Shown one piece after another: positions 17,458 to 25,795 of a stretch of 36,618 nt of DNA. Under the pieces are notes generated by a model. It had not been told where the DNA came from. It did no database searches and was given only the letters and a program-made list of their open reading frames with translations. Position numbers and translations under genes: made by a program. Position 1 is the stretch's first letter. Every line of letters starts with the position of its first letter. The DNA comes from Sterolibacterium sp. (GTDB lineage Bacteria > Pseudomonadota > Gammaproteobacteria > Burkholderiales > Rhodocyclaceae). The stretch is from contig JAHRWT010000100.1 of NCBI GenBank assembly GCA_019105045.1, positions 1-36,618 of the forward strand. Reading direction: 5' to 3'.

Positions 17458-17505
17458 TATCTTGCGAGAAAGATACTTGTACACTATTATCTTTCTCGCA
17501 AGATA
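17458..17505. promoter_or_regulatory. Divergent marR/RND promoters with two mirror-image 18-bp operators
   Basis: TATCTTGCGAGAAAGATA (17458-17475) and its exact reverse complement TATCTTTCTCGCAAGATA (17488-17505) are separated by 12 bp. Each is itself a TATCTT-N6-AAGATA palindrome, as expected for a MarR dimer site. A rightward promoter reads TTGCGA (17462-17467), 17 bp, TATTAT (17485-17490). The leftward one reads TTGCGA (17501-17496), 17 bp, AAGTAT (17478-17473). Both -35 boxes lie inside operators, so occupancy should block both directions. Confidence 0.85.
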
Positions 17506-17520
17506 ACAAGTTGCCGGACA

Positions 17521-17547
17521 AAAGTGACCAAAGTGACCAAAGTGGCC
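17521..17547. repeat. 9-bp tandem repeat, three copies, in the RND leader
   Basis: AAAGTGACC twice, then AAAGTGGCC, in the 5' leader of the RND operon between promoter and first gene. The unit resembles the repeat beside the hemX start. Confidence 0.75.
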
Positions 17548-17645
17548 AGAACACGCTTGGCCGGCAAGACAGAACAGACAAACCTCACCGGCGCAGCGTC
17601 TGCGATCATCGCCAGGCCGCGCTGCGGTGAGCAGAGGAGAAACGG

Positions 17646-19253
17646 ATGTCAGTCTCTACGATGGGCATCACCCGGCGCCTGCATCAGTCCTTGCTCGGCG
17701 CTTGCTGCGCGCTGGGGCTGTCGGCTTGCGCAACGCAGCTGGCGGTGGGTCCGGATTATGAAACTCCGGATGCGGCCAGCCTGCTGACGAGCAATCACTG
17801 GCAGGCGGCCTTGCCACATCAAGGCGATGCGGCGGCCTTGCTGGATTGGTGGCAAAGTTTCAACGATCCCGTTTTGATCGAATTGCTGCGTCAGGCCGAG
17901 GCGGACAGTCCGACACTGGCCGAAGCCGTGGCGCGCATTGACGAAGCGCGCAGCGGGCTGACGCTGTCGGGCGCTGGCCACTGGCCGCAGCTTGGCGCTG
18001 AAGTCCATCAACTGCGCAACAATGGCAGTGGCGATGTCTCCAACATGCTGCAATACATGAGTGCGGCATTTGATGTGCCGGCCATGACCACGCGCGGCGT
18101 TTCTGTCGATGCGCAATGGGAAATTGATCTGTTTGGTCGCGTGCGGCGCGGCACCGAGGCGGCCCGGGCGCGGCTGGCGAGCAGCCAGAGCGGCTGGCAT
18201 GCGGCGCGGATTTCCCTGGCGGCGGAAGTGGCCGGCAAGTACATCGACTATCGGACCTGCCAGCTGACCTTGCATACCATCGCGGCCGATCTCAAATCGC
18301 GTGAAGAAACGGCGCAGATCGTCGGCATCGCGGCCAAAGGCGGCATCAGCGCACCCGCCGATGCCCAGCTGGCCAGAGCCGGTGCGGCGGATACCGCCAG
18401 TTTCCACACCGACCAGCAGGCGGCCTGCCAGCTCACGCGCAAATCACTGGTGACCTTGACGGGCCTGGCCGAAGACCGTCTGCAGGCATTGCTGGATACG
18501 CCGGATGCGCGTGGCGATGGCCGCCCCGCCGCCTTGCCCGCCCCGGCCAGTTTTCGCGTCGATACCCTGCCGGTGGCCCTGCTCGCCCAGCGCCCTGATC
18601 TGGCAATGGCCGAACGTCAGCTGGCTGCCGCCAGCGCCGACATTGGTGTGGCTACGGCCAACCGTTATCCGCGCCTGTCGCTGGTCGGCAACCTGATGCG
18701 TGACAAGACCGATTATCAGGGCACGGACATTCTCAGCAAGCCTTGGTATTTTGGTCCTTCGCTCTCGCTGCCCCTTTTTGCCGGTGGCGCGCTGGCGGCG
18801 CAGCAGGATGCCGCCCAGGCGCGCTACGCCCAGGCGTATGCACGCTACCGCCAGGCGGTGCGCGGGGCGATCGAAGAGGTTGAAGCCACGCTGGTCAGCC
18901 TGGAAGCGGCACGCCAGCGCAGCCAACACGCCCGGCAGGCCAGCCAGGGCTATCGCAGTTTTTTCGATGCCGCCGAGCAGAACTGGCGCATGGGTGGCAT
19001 CAGCCTGTTGGCGCTTGAAGATGCGCGCCGGCTGGCAACGGCCGCCGAGCGCAATGAAATCGCCTTGCAGCGTGACTACATTCTCAGCTGGATCGGTCTT
19101 TACAAGGCGCTGGGCGGCGACTGGCAGACGGCTTCAGCCAGCGCAACGCAGGCAAGCGCAACCGCCGAGCTGATCGCTGCCGACCATCCATCCGCTGCAA
19201 ATCCGTCCGGCACGCAGCCGACGACTGTCCAGAATGCAGGAGAAACGCCATGA
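17646..19253 (+). CDS. Outer-membrane efflux lipoprotein, NodT/OprM family
   Basis: Outer-membrane channel of a tripartite pump. 535 residues with a lipoprotein signal ending in the lipobox LSAC (SVSTMGITRRLHQSLLGACC then ALGLSACATQL). The mature N-terminus VGPDYETPDA and DWWQSFNDPVLIELLRQAEADSPTLAEAVARI are characteristic of RND OMFs. A second repeat follows (VALLAQRPDLAMAERQLAAASADIGVATANRYPRLSL), then GGALAAQQDAAQARYAQAYARYRQ and a C-terminal VEATL...RSFFDAAEQNWRMGGISLLALEDARR helix. A low-complexity Ala/Ser/Thr tail closes the protein. The start follows AGGAG by 7 bp. The stop overlaps the adaptor start (ATGA). Confidence 0.93.
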   Translation: MSVSTMGITRRLHQSLLGACCALGLSACATQLAVGPDYETPDAASLLTSNHWQAALPHQGDAAALLDWWQSFNDPVLIELLRQAEADSPTLAEAVARIDEARSGLTLSGAGHWPQLGAEVHQLRNNGSGDVSNMLQYMSAAFDVPAMTTRGVSVDAQWEIDLFGRVRRGTEAARARLASSQSGWHAARISLAAEVAGKYIDYRTCQLTLHTIAADLKSREETAQIVGIAAKGGISAPADAQLARAGAADTASFHTDQQAACQLTRKSLVTLTGLAEDRLQALLDTPDARGDGRPAALPAPASFRVDTLPVALLAQRPDLAMAERQLAAASADIGVATANRYPRLSLVGNLMRDKTDYQGTDILSKPWYFGPSLSLPLFAGGALAAQQDAAQARYAQAYARYRQAVRGAIEEVEATLVSLEAARQRSQHARQASQGYRSFFDAAEQNWRMGGISLLALEDARRLATAAERNEIALQRDYILSWIGLYKALGGDWQTASASATQASATAELIAADHPSAANPSGTQPTTVQNAGETP

Positions 19254-20464
19254 TCCCCTTCCGCCCCATGCTGCACACGCTGTTTGCCGTGCCCGCCGTC
19301 CTGTGGCAGTTGCCCGGGCGGGTACCGCACAAGCGGCTCGTTGTCGGCATTGCCGTCACCACGACGCTGGCTGTCCTGACGTTTTCGCCGCTGACATCGG
19401 TCGGTCTGATTGGTGAATCGGTTGCCGCCAATCCGCCGCCGGCGGCCAAGCCTGCGCTTTCCGTCACCGTGGCCACGCCCAAGACGCAGCAATGGGCCAA
19501 CAGCATCACGGCCAATGGCGCGCTCCAGGCCTGGCAGGAAGCCATCGTTGCCAGCGAGTTGGGGGGCGTGGCAATCAGCGCGTTGCATGTCGATGTCGGC
19601 AGCAAGGTCAAGCGTGGCCAGGTGCTGGCCCAACTGGCGCCGGAAACCATTCGCGCCAGCCTGGCAGCACAGCAGGCCAATGTCGCCCGTGCCAAGGCCG
19701 CGCTGGCCGAGGCTCGGGCCAATGCCGAACGGGCGCGCAACCTGAAGGACTCCGGTGCGCTCTCGGAGCAGCAGATCCAGCAGTTGCTGCTGGGCGAAGA
19801 CGCCGCCAAGGCGGCCTTGTCAGCTGCCCTGGCGATGCAGCGTATCGACGAAGTGCGCATGGCGCAGACCAGCATCCGCGCCATCGACGATGGCATCATT
19901 TCGGCGCGCAATGCCACGCTGGGTGCGGTCGTCCAGCCAGGGGGCGAACTGTTTCGCCTGGTGCGCCAGGGCCGCATCGAATGGCGTGCCGAACTGACTG
20001 CCGAACAACTCGGCCAGCTCAAGCCCGGCCTCAAGGCGCGCATCAATCTGAGCGATGGCAGCAGCGCCGATGGAACGCTGCGCATGTTGGCACCCACGCT
20101 CGACAGCCTCAGTCGCAAGGGCATTGCCTATGTCGATCTGGCAGCGGACAGCCATGCCCGCGCCGGCATGTTTGGTCAGGGCGAAATCTTTCTGGGTGAC
20201 AGCCAGGCGCTGACCATTCCCCATTCCGCGCTGCTGATGCGCGATGGCAATAGCTATGTCTTCGAAGTCAATGCAAAAAACCAGGTCGAGCAACGCAAAG
20301 TGAAGACGGGACGGCGTGTCGGTGATGCCGTGGAAATCCTGACCGGACTTGAGGCCAGCGCCAAGGTCATCACACGCGGCGCAGCCTTCCTCAATTCGGG
20401 TGATACCGTGCAGGTGGTCAGCGACATCAACACGGCCACGCAGAACAAGGCGGCCGCCAAATGA
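19250..20464 (+). CDS. RND efflux periplasmic adaptor (membrane fusion protein)
   Basis: 404 residues. One N-terminal membrane segment (LVVGIAVTTTLAVLTFSPL) is followed by a periplasmic portion. The lipoyl-like half motif ASELGGVAISALHVDVGSKVKRGQVLAQL is followed by a helical hairpin (SLAAQQANVARAKAALAEARANAERARNL). The second lipoyl half is IRAIDDGIISARNATLGAVVQPGGELFRLV. The beta-barrel and membrane-proximal domains end with VFEVNAKNQVEQRKVKTGRR and GLEASAKVITRGAAFLNSGD. About 35 residues precede the membrane segment, longer than usual; an alternative start at the second Met (MLHTLFAV) would shorten this. It overlaps both neighbours by 4 bp. Confidence 0.92.
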   Translation: MIPFRPMLHTLFAVPAVLWQLPGRVPHKRLVVGIAVTTTLAVLTFSPLTSVGLIGESVAANPPPAAKPALSVTVATPKTQQWANSITANGALQAWQEAIVASELGGVAISALHVDVGSKVKRGQVLAQLAPETIRASLAAQQANVARAKAALAEARANAERARNLKDSGALSEQQIQQLLLGEDAAKAALSAALAMQRIDEVRMAQTSIRAIDDGIISARNATLGAVVQPGGELFRLVRQGRIEWRAELTAEQLGQLKPGLKARINLSDGSSADGTLRMLAPTLDSLSRKGIAYVDLAADSHARAGMFGQGEIFLGDSQALTIPHSALLMRDGNSYVFEVNAKNQVEQRKVKTGRRVGDAVEILTGLEASAKVITRGAAFLNSGDTVQVVSDINTATQNKAAAK

Positions 20465-23400
20465 TCAATTTTTCCAGCCTGTCGATCCGCAATCCGGTTC
20501 CAGCCATCCTGCTGTTTGCCTGGCTGACCATCCTCGGCCTGTTTGCTTTCCGTGGTCTGGGCGTGCAGGCCTATCCCACGGTGGATCTGCCGATCATCAT
20601 GGTCAGCGCTACCCAGGAGGGTATGGCGCCGGCCCAGCTGGAGCAGGAAGTCGCCCGCAAGATCGAAAACGCCATTGCACCACTGCCCCTGATTCGCCAC
20701 ATGCGTACCGTCATCGTCGATGGCGCAGTGAGTCTGGTGGTCGAATTCATGATCGACAAGGATGTCGAAGTTGCCTTGTCTGAAATCCGCAATGCCATCG
20801 ACAGCATCCGCCCGGAACTGCCGCCGGACATGACCTCACCGCCGATCGTCTCCAAACTGACGACGGCCGGCCAGCCCTTGCTGGGCTACGCCATCGAAGC
20901 TCCCGGCATGGACGTGGCCGACCTGTCCTGGTTTGTCGATAACGAACTGGCGCGCGCCATGCTGGCCGTGCCGGGTGTCGGCAAGTTTCAGCGCGTGGGC
21001 GGCATCGACCGCGAAGTGCGCATCGACCTCGATCCGGTGCGCATGACCGCGCTCAACGTCAGCGCAACTGAAATTTCCATGCAACTGAAGCGCGTGCAAC
21101 TGAACTCTTCCGGTGGCCGCGCCGAAATCGGCGACAGCGTGCAGAGCTTCCGCACTCTCAGCTCCGCGCATTCGGTGGAGGAAGTCGCCAATCTCAGCCT
21201 GGCGCTGATGGATGGCCGCACCATTCGCCTGTCCGACATTGCCCATGTGCATGACAGTCATGCCGATCGCTCTTCAATTGCGCTGTTCGACGGCAAACCC
21301 ACCGTGGTTTTCGAGCTCACCCGCAGCAAGGGCAGCATGGAAGTGACCGTGGCCGAAGCCGTGGCCAAGGCGCTGGACAAGTTCCGCGCCGAGCATCCGG
21401 AAGTCGACATCACCGAGATCTACAACACCTGGGAGCCGACCTACAACAACTATCGCGGCTCGATGGATCTGCTGCTGGAAGGCGCTTTCATCGCGGTGAT
21501 CGTGGTCTGGTGGTTCCTGCGCGACTGGCGGGCCACGTTCGTCGCCACGACCGCGCTGCCGCTGTCCATCATTCCGACGTTCTTCGGTATGCAGCTGATG
21601 GGCTATTCGCTGGATACCATGACCATGCTGGCGATTTCGCTGATTGTCGGCGTGCTGGTCGATGATGCCATTGTCGAGATCGAAAACATCACCCGACATT
21701 TACGCATGGGCAAATCGCCCTATCACGCAGCGATGGAAGCGGCCGAGGAAATCGGTCTGGCGGTGATCGCCACCTCCTTCACCATTGCTGCCGTGTTTTT
21801 GCCGGCTGCGTTCATCGGCGGCATTCCCGGCAAATATTTCGCGCCATTCGGCATCACCGCCACCATTGCCGTGCTGGTTTCGCTGATGGTTGCCCGCTTG
21901 CTGACACCGATGATGGCCGCCTACATCCTGCGCCCGCCGCGTCATGAACACAGCGAGCCGCCATTGATGGATCGCTACCTCATACTGGCGCGCTGGTGCC
22001 TGAACCACCGCAAGATCACCGTGGCCGTCGCCTTCCTGTTTCTCATCGTCTCGCTGTTCCTGACCACCTTGCTGCCGACCGGCTTTCTGCCCACTGAAGA
22101 CCGCGCCTTGATCACCCTGGTGATCGAGCTGCCGCCGGGCAGCACTTTGCAGGATACGGAAGATACGGCACGCGAAGCCAGTCGCCGTCTGCGCGAGATT
22201 CCCGAAGTCACCGGGGTTTTTGCCAACGTCGGCGCGGCTACCGATCCCTATCCGGAAACACCGACGGGCGCGGCCAACATCGACAACCGCAAGGGCACGC
22301 TGATCATCCGTCTCAAGCCGCGCACCGAACGCAAGGCGCGCCAGGGGGATGTCGAAAACAAGGTGCGCGCCGTGCTGCGCGACATGCCGGCGGTGCGTTT
22401 CCAGATCCTGTCCGGTGCGCCCGGTACGGTGCTGCGCGTGGTGCTGGGCGGCGATGATCCGGAAACGCTGGTGATGGCCGCGCGCAATGTCGAAAACGAT
22501 CTGCGCACCTTGCAGGGCATCGGCTATATCTCTTCGACGGCCAGCCTGCAGAAGCCGGAAATCCACATCACGCCGGACTTTGCCCGTGCGGCCGATCTGG
22601 GCGTATCCACCGACGCCCTGGCTCATGCCGTGCGCATCGCCACGGCGGGCGATTACAAGGTGCAGTTGGCCAAGATGGATCTGCCGCAGCGTCAGGTGCC
22701 GATCCGCGTCCAGCTCGATCCAGGCGTGCGCCATGACTTTGCCGCCATCCGCCAGATTCCGGTGGCGGCCAAGGGCGGCACGGTACCGCTGGAAGCCGTG
22801 GCGAAAATCGAAATGGGCAGCGGCCCGGCCAAGATCGACCGGCTCGATCGCATCCGCAACCTGTCGATCGAAACCGAGCTGGGCGACCGGGTATTGGGCG
22901 ATCTGCTCACCGAAGCCAATGCCCTGCCTTCGCTGCAAAAACTACCGCCCGGCGTGGTGCGCATCAGCGATGGCGACGTCGAATACATGGAAGAACTGTT
23001 CGAGCGCGTCAGCGTCGGTATGCTGGTCGGCCTGGTCAGCGTGTATATCGTGCTGGTGCTGCTGTTCCGCGACTTCCTCCAGCCGGTGACCATTCTCACC
23101 GCGCTGCCGCTGTCACTGGGCGGGGCCTTCGTCTCGCTGCTGCTGACCAACAACGCCCTGTCCATGCCGTCGATCTATGGCGTGCTGATGCTGATGGGCA
23201 TCGTCACCAAGAACTCCATCCTGCTCGTCGATTACGTCATCATCGCCCGTCAGGACCACGACATGTCGCGCACCGATGCCCTGCTCGATGCCTGTCACAA
23301 GCGGGCGCGGCCGATCGTCATGACCACCATCGCCATGGGTGGCGGCATGATGCCGATCGCCCTCGGCTTTGGCGCGGCCGACCCGGGTTTCCGTTCGCCC

Positions 23401-23562
23401 ATGGCCATTGTCGTCATCGGCGGTCTGATCACCTCAACCCTGCTCTCGCTGCTGGTGGTGCCGGTGGTGTTCACCTACATCGATGACTTGATGATCTGGC
23501 TGCGCCGCCTGGCCAAACGCGCCATCGCCGAAGCCACTTCGGCAGAGGCGGAAACAGAGTAG
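20461..23562 (+). CDS. RND-family inner-membrane efflux transporter
   Basis: 1033 residues, the usual length for AcrB/MexB-like proton-driven pumps. N-terminal SSLSIRNPVPAILLFAWLTILGLFAF is TM1. The periplasmic loop starts YPTVDLPIIMVSATQEGMAPAQLEQEVARKIE. TM2-6 include the proton-relay pair D401-D402 in VGVLVDDAIVEIENI. The second half repeats the layout (NHRKITVAVAFLFLIVSLFL, then TGFLPTEDRALITLVIELPPGSTL). C-terminal TMs hold GVLMLMGIVTKNSILLVDYVI and GFGAADPGFRSPMAIVVIGGL. Substrate preference cannot be read off; the closest type is the hydrophobe/drug (HAE) group rather than metal exporters, since the charged metal-site motifs in TM4 are absent. Confidence 0.93.
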   Translation: MINFSSLSIRNPVPAILLFAWLTILGLFAFRGLGVQAYPTVDLPIIMVSATQEGMAPAQLEQEVARKIENAIAPLPLIRHMRTVIVDGAVSLVVEFMIDKDVEVALSEIRNAIDSIRPELPPDMTSPPIVSKLTTAGQPLLGYAIEAPGMDVADLSWFVDNELARAMLAVPGVGKFQRVGGIDREVRIDLDPVRMTALNVSATEISMQLKRVQLNSSGGRAEIGDSVQSFRTLSSAHSVEEVANLSLALMDGRTIRLSDIAHVHDSHADRSSIALFDGKPTVVFELTRSKGSMEVTVAEAVAKALDKFRAEHPEVDITEIYNTWEPTYNNYRGSMDLLLEGAFIAVIVVWWFLRDWRATFVATTALPLSIIPTFFGMQLMGYSLDTMTMLAISLIVGVLVDDAIVEIENITRHLRMGKSPYHAAMEAAEEIGLAVIATSFTIAAVFLPAAFIGGIPGKYFAPFGITATIAVLVSLMVARLLTPMMAAYILRPPRHEHSEPPLMDRYLILARWCLNHRKITVAVAFLFLIVSLFLTTLLPTGFLPTEDRALITLVIELPPGSTLQDTEDTAREASRRLREIPEVTGVFANVGAATDPYPETPTGAANIDNRKGTLIIRLKPRTERKARQGDVENKVRAVLRDMPAVRFQILSGAPGTVLRVVLGGDDPETLVMAARNVENDLRTLQGIGYISSTASLQKPEIHITPDFARAADLGVSTDALAHAVRIATAGDYKVQLAKMDLPQRQVPIRVQLDPGVRHDFAAIRQIPVAAKGGTVPLEAVAKIEMGSGPAKIDRLDRIRNLSIETELGDRVLGDLLTEANALPSLQKLPPGVVRISDGDVEYMEELFERVSVGMLVGLVSVYIVLVLLFRDFLQPVTILTALPLSLGGAFVSLLLTNNALSMPSIYGVLMLMGIVTKNSILLVDYVIIARQDHDMSRTDALLDACHKRARPIVMTTIAMGGGMMPIALGFGAADPGFRSPMAIVVIGGLITSTLLSLLVVPVVFTYIDDLMIWLRRLAKRAIAEATSAEAETE

Positions 23563-23584
23563 GTGCTGCGCCGGCGCGGGCGGT

Positions 23585-24529
23585 TCATGTTGCCAGCCAG
23601 CCGGTATTGGCGGGCTGGCTGAAGTCAACGCCCGCCAGCGTGGCATTCAGTGGCTGGGCTTGGGCACCGGCGACCTGCCGCCCCGCCGCGCGCCAGCGTG
23701 TCATGCGCTGGCCGTAGAGCTGCAGCAGGCCAGCCAGCGGATCATCACGCGTCGCCCCGGGGAGCGGCACGATGGCCGCGGCAGGTGCGCCGAGCACATT
23801 CGCCGCCCAGTGCGAATAGCCGGAAATCGGTGTGGCCAGTATCACCGGGCAGCAGGCCAGGGCGAACAGGTCGGCGACCGGATTGACCGTGGAATGATGA
23901 TCGCTGCCCTTGTAGTGGTAATGGGAATCCACGCTGAGACTGAAGACGTCGAAGTTTTCGTGCATCTCACGGAAAGCGGCCGGATCGCCCGTGCAGGACA
24001 GAAAGAAACAGACATCCGGCTGCCGTGCGCGGATGCGTTCCATCTGCCGCAGATACCACCAGACCGGCACGGCGGGCCATTCCTCACCGACAATTTCGTA
24101 GCGCTCATCACTGACCAGCGCATAGTCGCCCTGGCGGATATGCACGCCGACCACGGGGCGCTGCCGGCGTGGGGCGAAGCACTGACGGATGGCGGTGACC
24201 AGATGGGGGGCCAGATGGATCTTGCGCGCGCTTGCCAGATACACCGGCTGCAGCTGGTTGTCCGGGCCTTCCAGCGCGCGCAGAATGATTTTCCTGTCGC
24301 GCAGGCTGGCAAACAGCGATTCGGCATTGTTGTCGCGCACGCGTACCGCCCCCAGCCGCGCCAGCAGCCCCAGCTTGCCGCGCGTCGTCTCATCCACCGA
24401 GAAGGAATCCAGCTCGCGCCAGTCGAGCACGATGTCATGACCGTAGGCCTGGCGGATGGCAAAAGCATAGGGCAGCGCCTCCAGCCGGTTGGAGATGCCA
24501 ACGAACTCGTCGATGTAGAGTTTGGGCAT
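23585..24529 (-). CDS. Fucosyltransferase-like glycosyltransferase (GT11/NodZ-type fold)
   Basis: 314 residues. The N-terminus FVGISNRLEALPYAFAIRQAYG matches the G..NRL-type opening of this superfamily. The donor-binding signature H-x-R-x-G-D-Y is present as VGVHIRQGDY (H130 to Y136). The C-terminal motif reads VADLFALACCPVILATPISGYSHWAANVLG, the counterpart of the D..LL..C...I..SSFSWW pattern. These motifs are shared by alpha-1,2 and alpha-1,6 fucosyltransferases that use GDP-fucose, and the same window encodes a full GDP-fucose route. The acceptor is unknown. The gene is divergent from a heptosyltransferase-like gene, suggesting LPS or other surface glycan. Specific linkage is inference. 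Confidence 0.7.
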   Translation of the reverse strand: MPKLYIDEFVGISNRLEALPYAFAIRQAYGHDIVLDWRELDSFSVDETTRGKLGLLARLGAVRVRDNNAESLFASLRDRKIILRALEGPDNQLQPVYLASARKIHLAPHLVTAIRQCFAPRRQRPVVGVHIRQGDYALVSDERYEIVGEEWPAVPVWWYLRQMERIRARQPDVCFFLSCTGDPAAFREMHENFDVFSLSVDSHYHYKGSDHHSTVNPVADLFALACCPVILATPISGYSHWAANVLGAPAAAIVPLPGATRDDPLAGLLQLYGQRMTRWRAAGRQVAGAQAQPLNATLAGVDFSQPANTGWLAT

Positions 24530-24578
24530 AATGACCGCTCGCCAAAATTTGGAATTATAGGGACAGAGGGCAGGTCTG

Positions 24579-25706
24579 ATGGGTTCGGGATTGGCTGATC
24601 AGCGCAGGTTGGCAGGCAGCAGACCGCAGCGCATCCTGCTCGTCTGCACCCAGCGCCTTGGCGATGTGTTGCTGACCACGCCGCTGGCACGCTCGCTGAA
24701 AGCCGCCTGGCCCGAGGCGCGGCTGGATGCGCTGGTACTGCCCGGCACCGAGGGCGCACTGGCGGGCAATGCCGATTTCGATCACGTGATGGCCTTGCCG
24801 CCGCGCGTTGGACTGCGCGAAAGATTCGTGCAGTTGCGCAGCCTGTGGCGCCGCTACGATCTGGCGCTCTCGCCGCTGCCCACTGACCGTGCCCGGCTGG
24901 CGTGCTGGGTGGCCGGTCGGCGGCGGATCGGCGTGCTGCACGCGGACAGGGAGCGCAGCAAGGCGCTGTGGCTCGATCAATGGGTCGCGTTCGACGATCT
25001 GGATACGCATACCGTCAGCATGGGGTTGCGTCTGGCCGAGCTGCTGGGCATCCCACCCATTCCCCGCGTGGTGCCGCCCAGCGCCCCGCGTGACCGGCTG
25101 ACCCGCCTGCTGGCCCGCTTGCCGGCAGACGGTCGTGATCGCTACGTCGTGCTGCATCCCTATCCAAAATTCGCCTACAAGATGTGGACGCCCGCCGGCT
25201 GGCTGGCGCTGGCGCGCTGGCTGCAGGCGCAGGGCCATGCCGTGGTGCTGAGTGGCGGCCCGGACGCGGCAGAACAGGCTCAGGCGCAGCAGATCGCAAG
25301 GCATCTGGATGATGCCCATGGCGTGCTGAATCTGGCCGGCGAACTGAGCCTGGGCGAAACTGCCGAACTGATCCGCAGCGCCGCCCTGTTCGTTGGCCCG
25401 GATACCGTCGCCAGCCACATCGCTGCGGCCACCGGCACGCCGACGCTGGCTTTGTTCGGTCCATCGAATCCGGTCAAATGGGGGCCCTGGCCCAAGGACT
25501 GGCCGCAACTCGCCAGCCCCTGGCAGCGGCAGGGCAGTGCGCGTCAGGGCAATGTTTACTTGCTGCAGGGCGAGGATGCGCGCGGCTGCGTGCCCTGCCT
25601 GCAGGAAGGCTGCGACCGCCATGTCGACAGCAGCAGCGATTGCCTGCTGAATCTGTCGGCACAGCGGGTGATTGCGGCAGCCAGTGAACTGCTGAGGCAT
25701 GGATGA
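24579..25706 (+). CDS. Glycosyltransferase family 9 (LPS heptosyltransferase-like)
   Basis: 375 residues. GT-B enzyme of the ADP-heptose:LPS transferase family. N-terminal RILLVCTQRLGDVLLTTPLARSLKAAWP corresponds to the acceptor domain start. The donor domain shows YVVLHPYPKFAYKMWTPAGWLALARWL, VVLSGGPDAAEQ and NLAGELSLGETAELIRSAALFVGPDTVASHIAAATGTPTLALFGPSNPVKWGPWP, the classic GT9 pattern. A C-terminal segment with closely placed cysteines (CVPCLQEGC) is common in WaaQ-like members. Not full-length similar to WaaC or WaaF in a way that lets me assign a core position. Confidence 0.88.
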   Translation: MGSGLADQRRLAGSRPQRILLVCTQRLGDVLLTTPLARSLKAAWPEARLDALVLPGTEGALAGNADFDHVMALPPRVGLRERFVQLRSLWRRYDLALSPLPTDRARLACWVAGRRRIGVLHADRERSKALWLDQWVAFDDLDTHTVSMGLRLAELLGIPPIPRVVPPSAPRDRLTRLLARLPADGRDRYVVLHPYPKFAYKMWTPAGWLALARWLQAQGHAVVLSGGPDAAEQAQAQQIARHLDDAHGVLNLAGELSLGETAELIRSAALFVGPDTVASHIAAATGTPTLALFGPSNPVKWGPWPKDWPQLASPWQRQGSARQGNVYLLQGEDARGCVPCLQEGCDRHVDSSSDCLLNLSAQRVIAAASELLRHG

Positions 25707-25770
25707 TGCGGGAAGGGGCGAAGTGTCCGCCCTGGTCCTGGCAATGAGGGTTGGTCGATTCGTGGCCTGC

Positions 25771-25795
25771 AGGGGCAGATTGACAACCTGCCCCT
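25771..25795. repeat. Strong inverted repeat at a convergent gene junction (REP-like or bidirectional terminator)
   Basis: AGGGGCAG (25771-25778) and CTGCCCCT (25788-25795) form a perfect 8-bp GC-rich stem around the loop ATTGACAAC. It lies at the meeting point of the rightward GT9 gene and the leftward methyltransferase gene, and its right arm overlaps the latter's TAG stop. No T-run follows, so either a Rho-independent-like structure without U-tract or a dispersed palindromic repeat is possible. Confidence 0.6.

Noticed and set aside
16757-17581. Upstream extension of the hemC frame by about 275 codons
   Set aside because: The extension shows no deaminase homology, runs antisense-like through the operator region and overlaps the marR-type gene on the same strand in another frame. 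The GTG at 16756 gives the normal family length.
21700-22938. Leftward open frame of about 412 codons
   Set aside because: Antisense to the RND transporter, whose motifs are unambiguous.
23594-23621. GC-rich hairpin (CAGCCAGCC / GGCTGGCTG) near the end of the RND operon
   Set aside because: It lies inside the coding end of the fucosyltransferase-like gene and lacks a T-run, so calling it a terminator is not supported.
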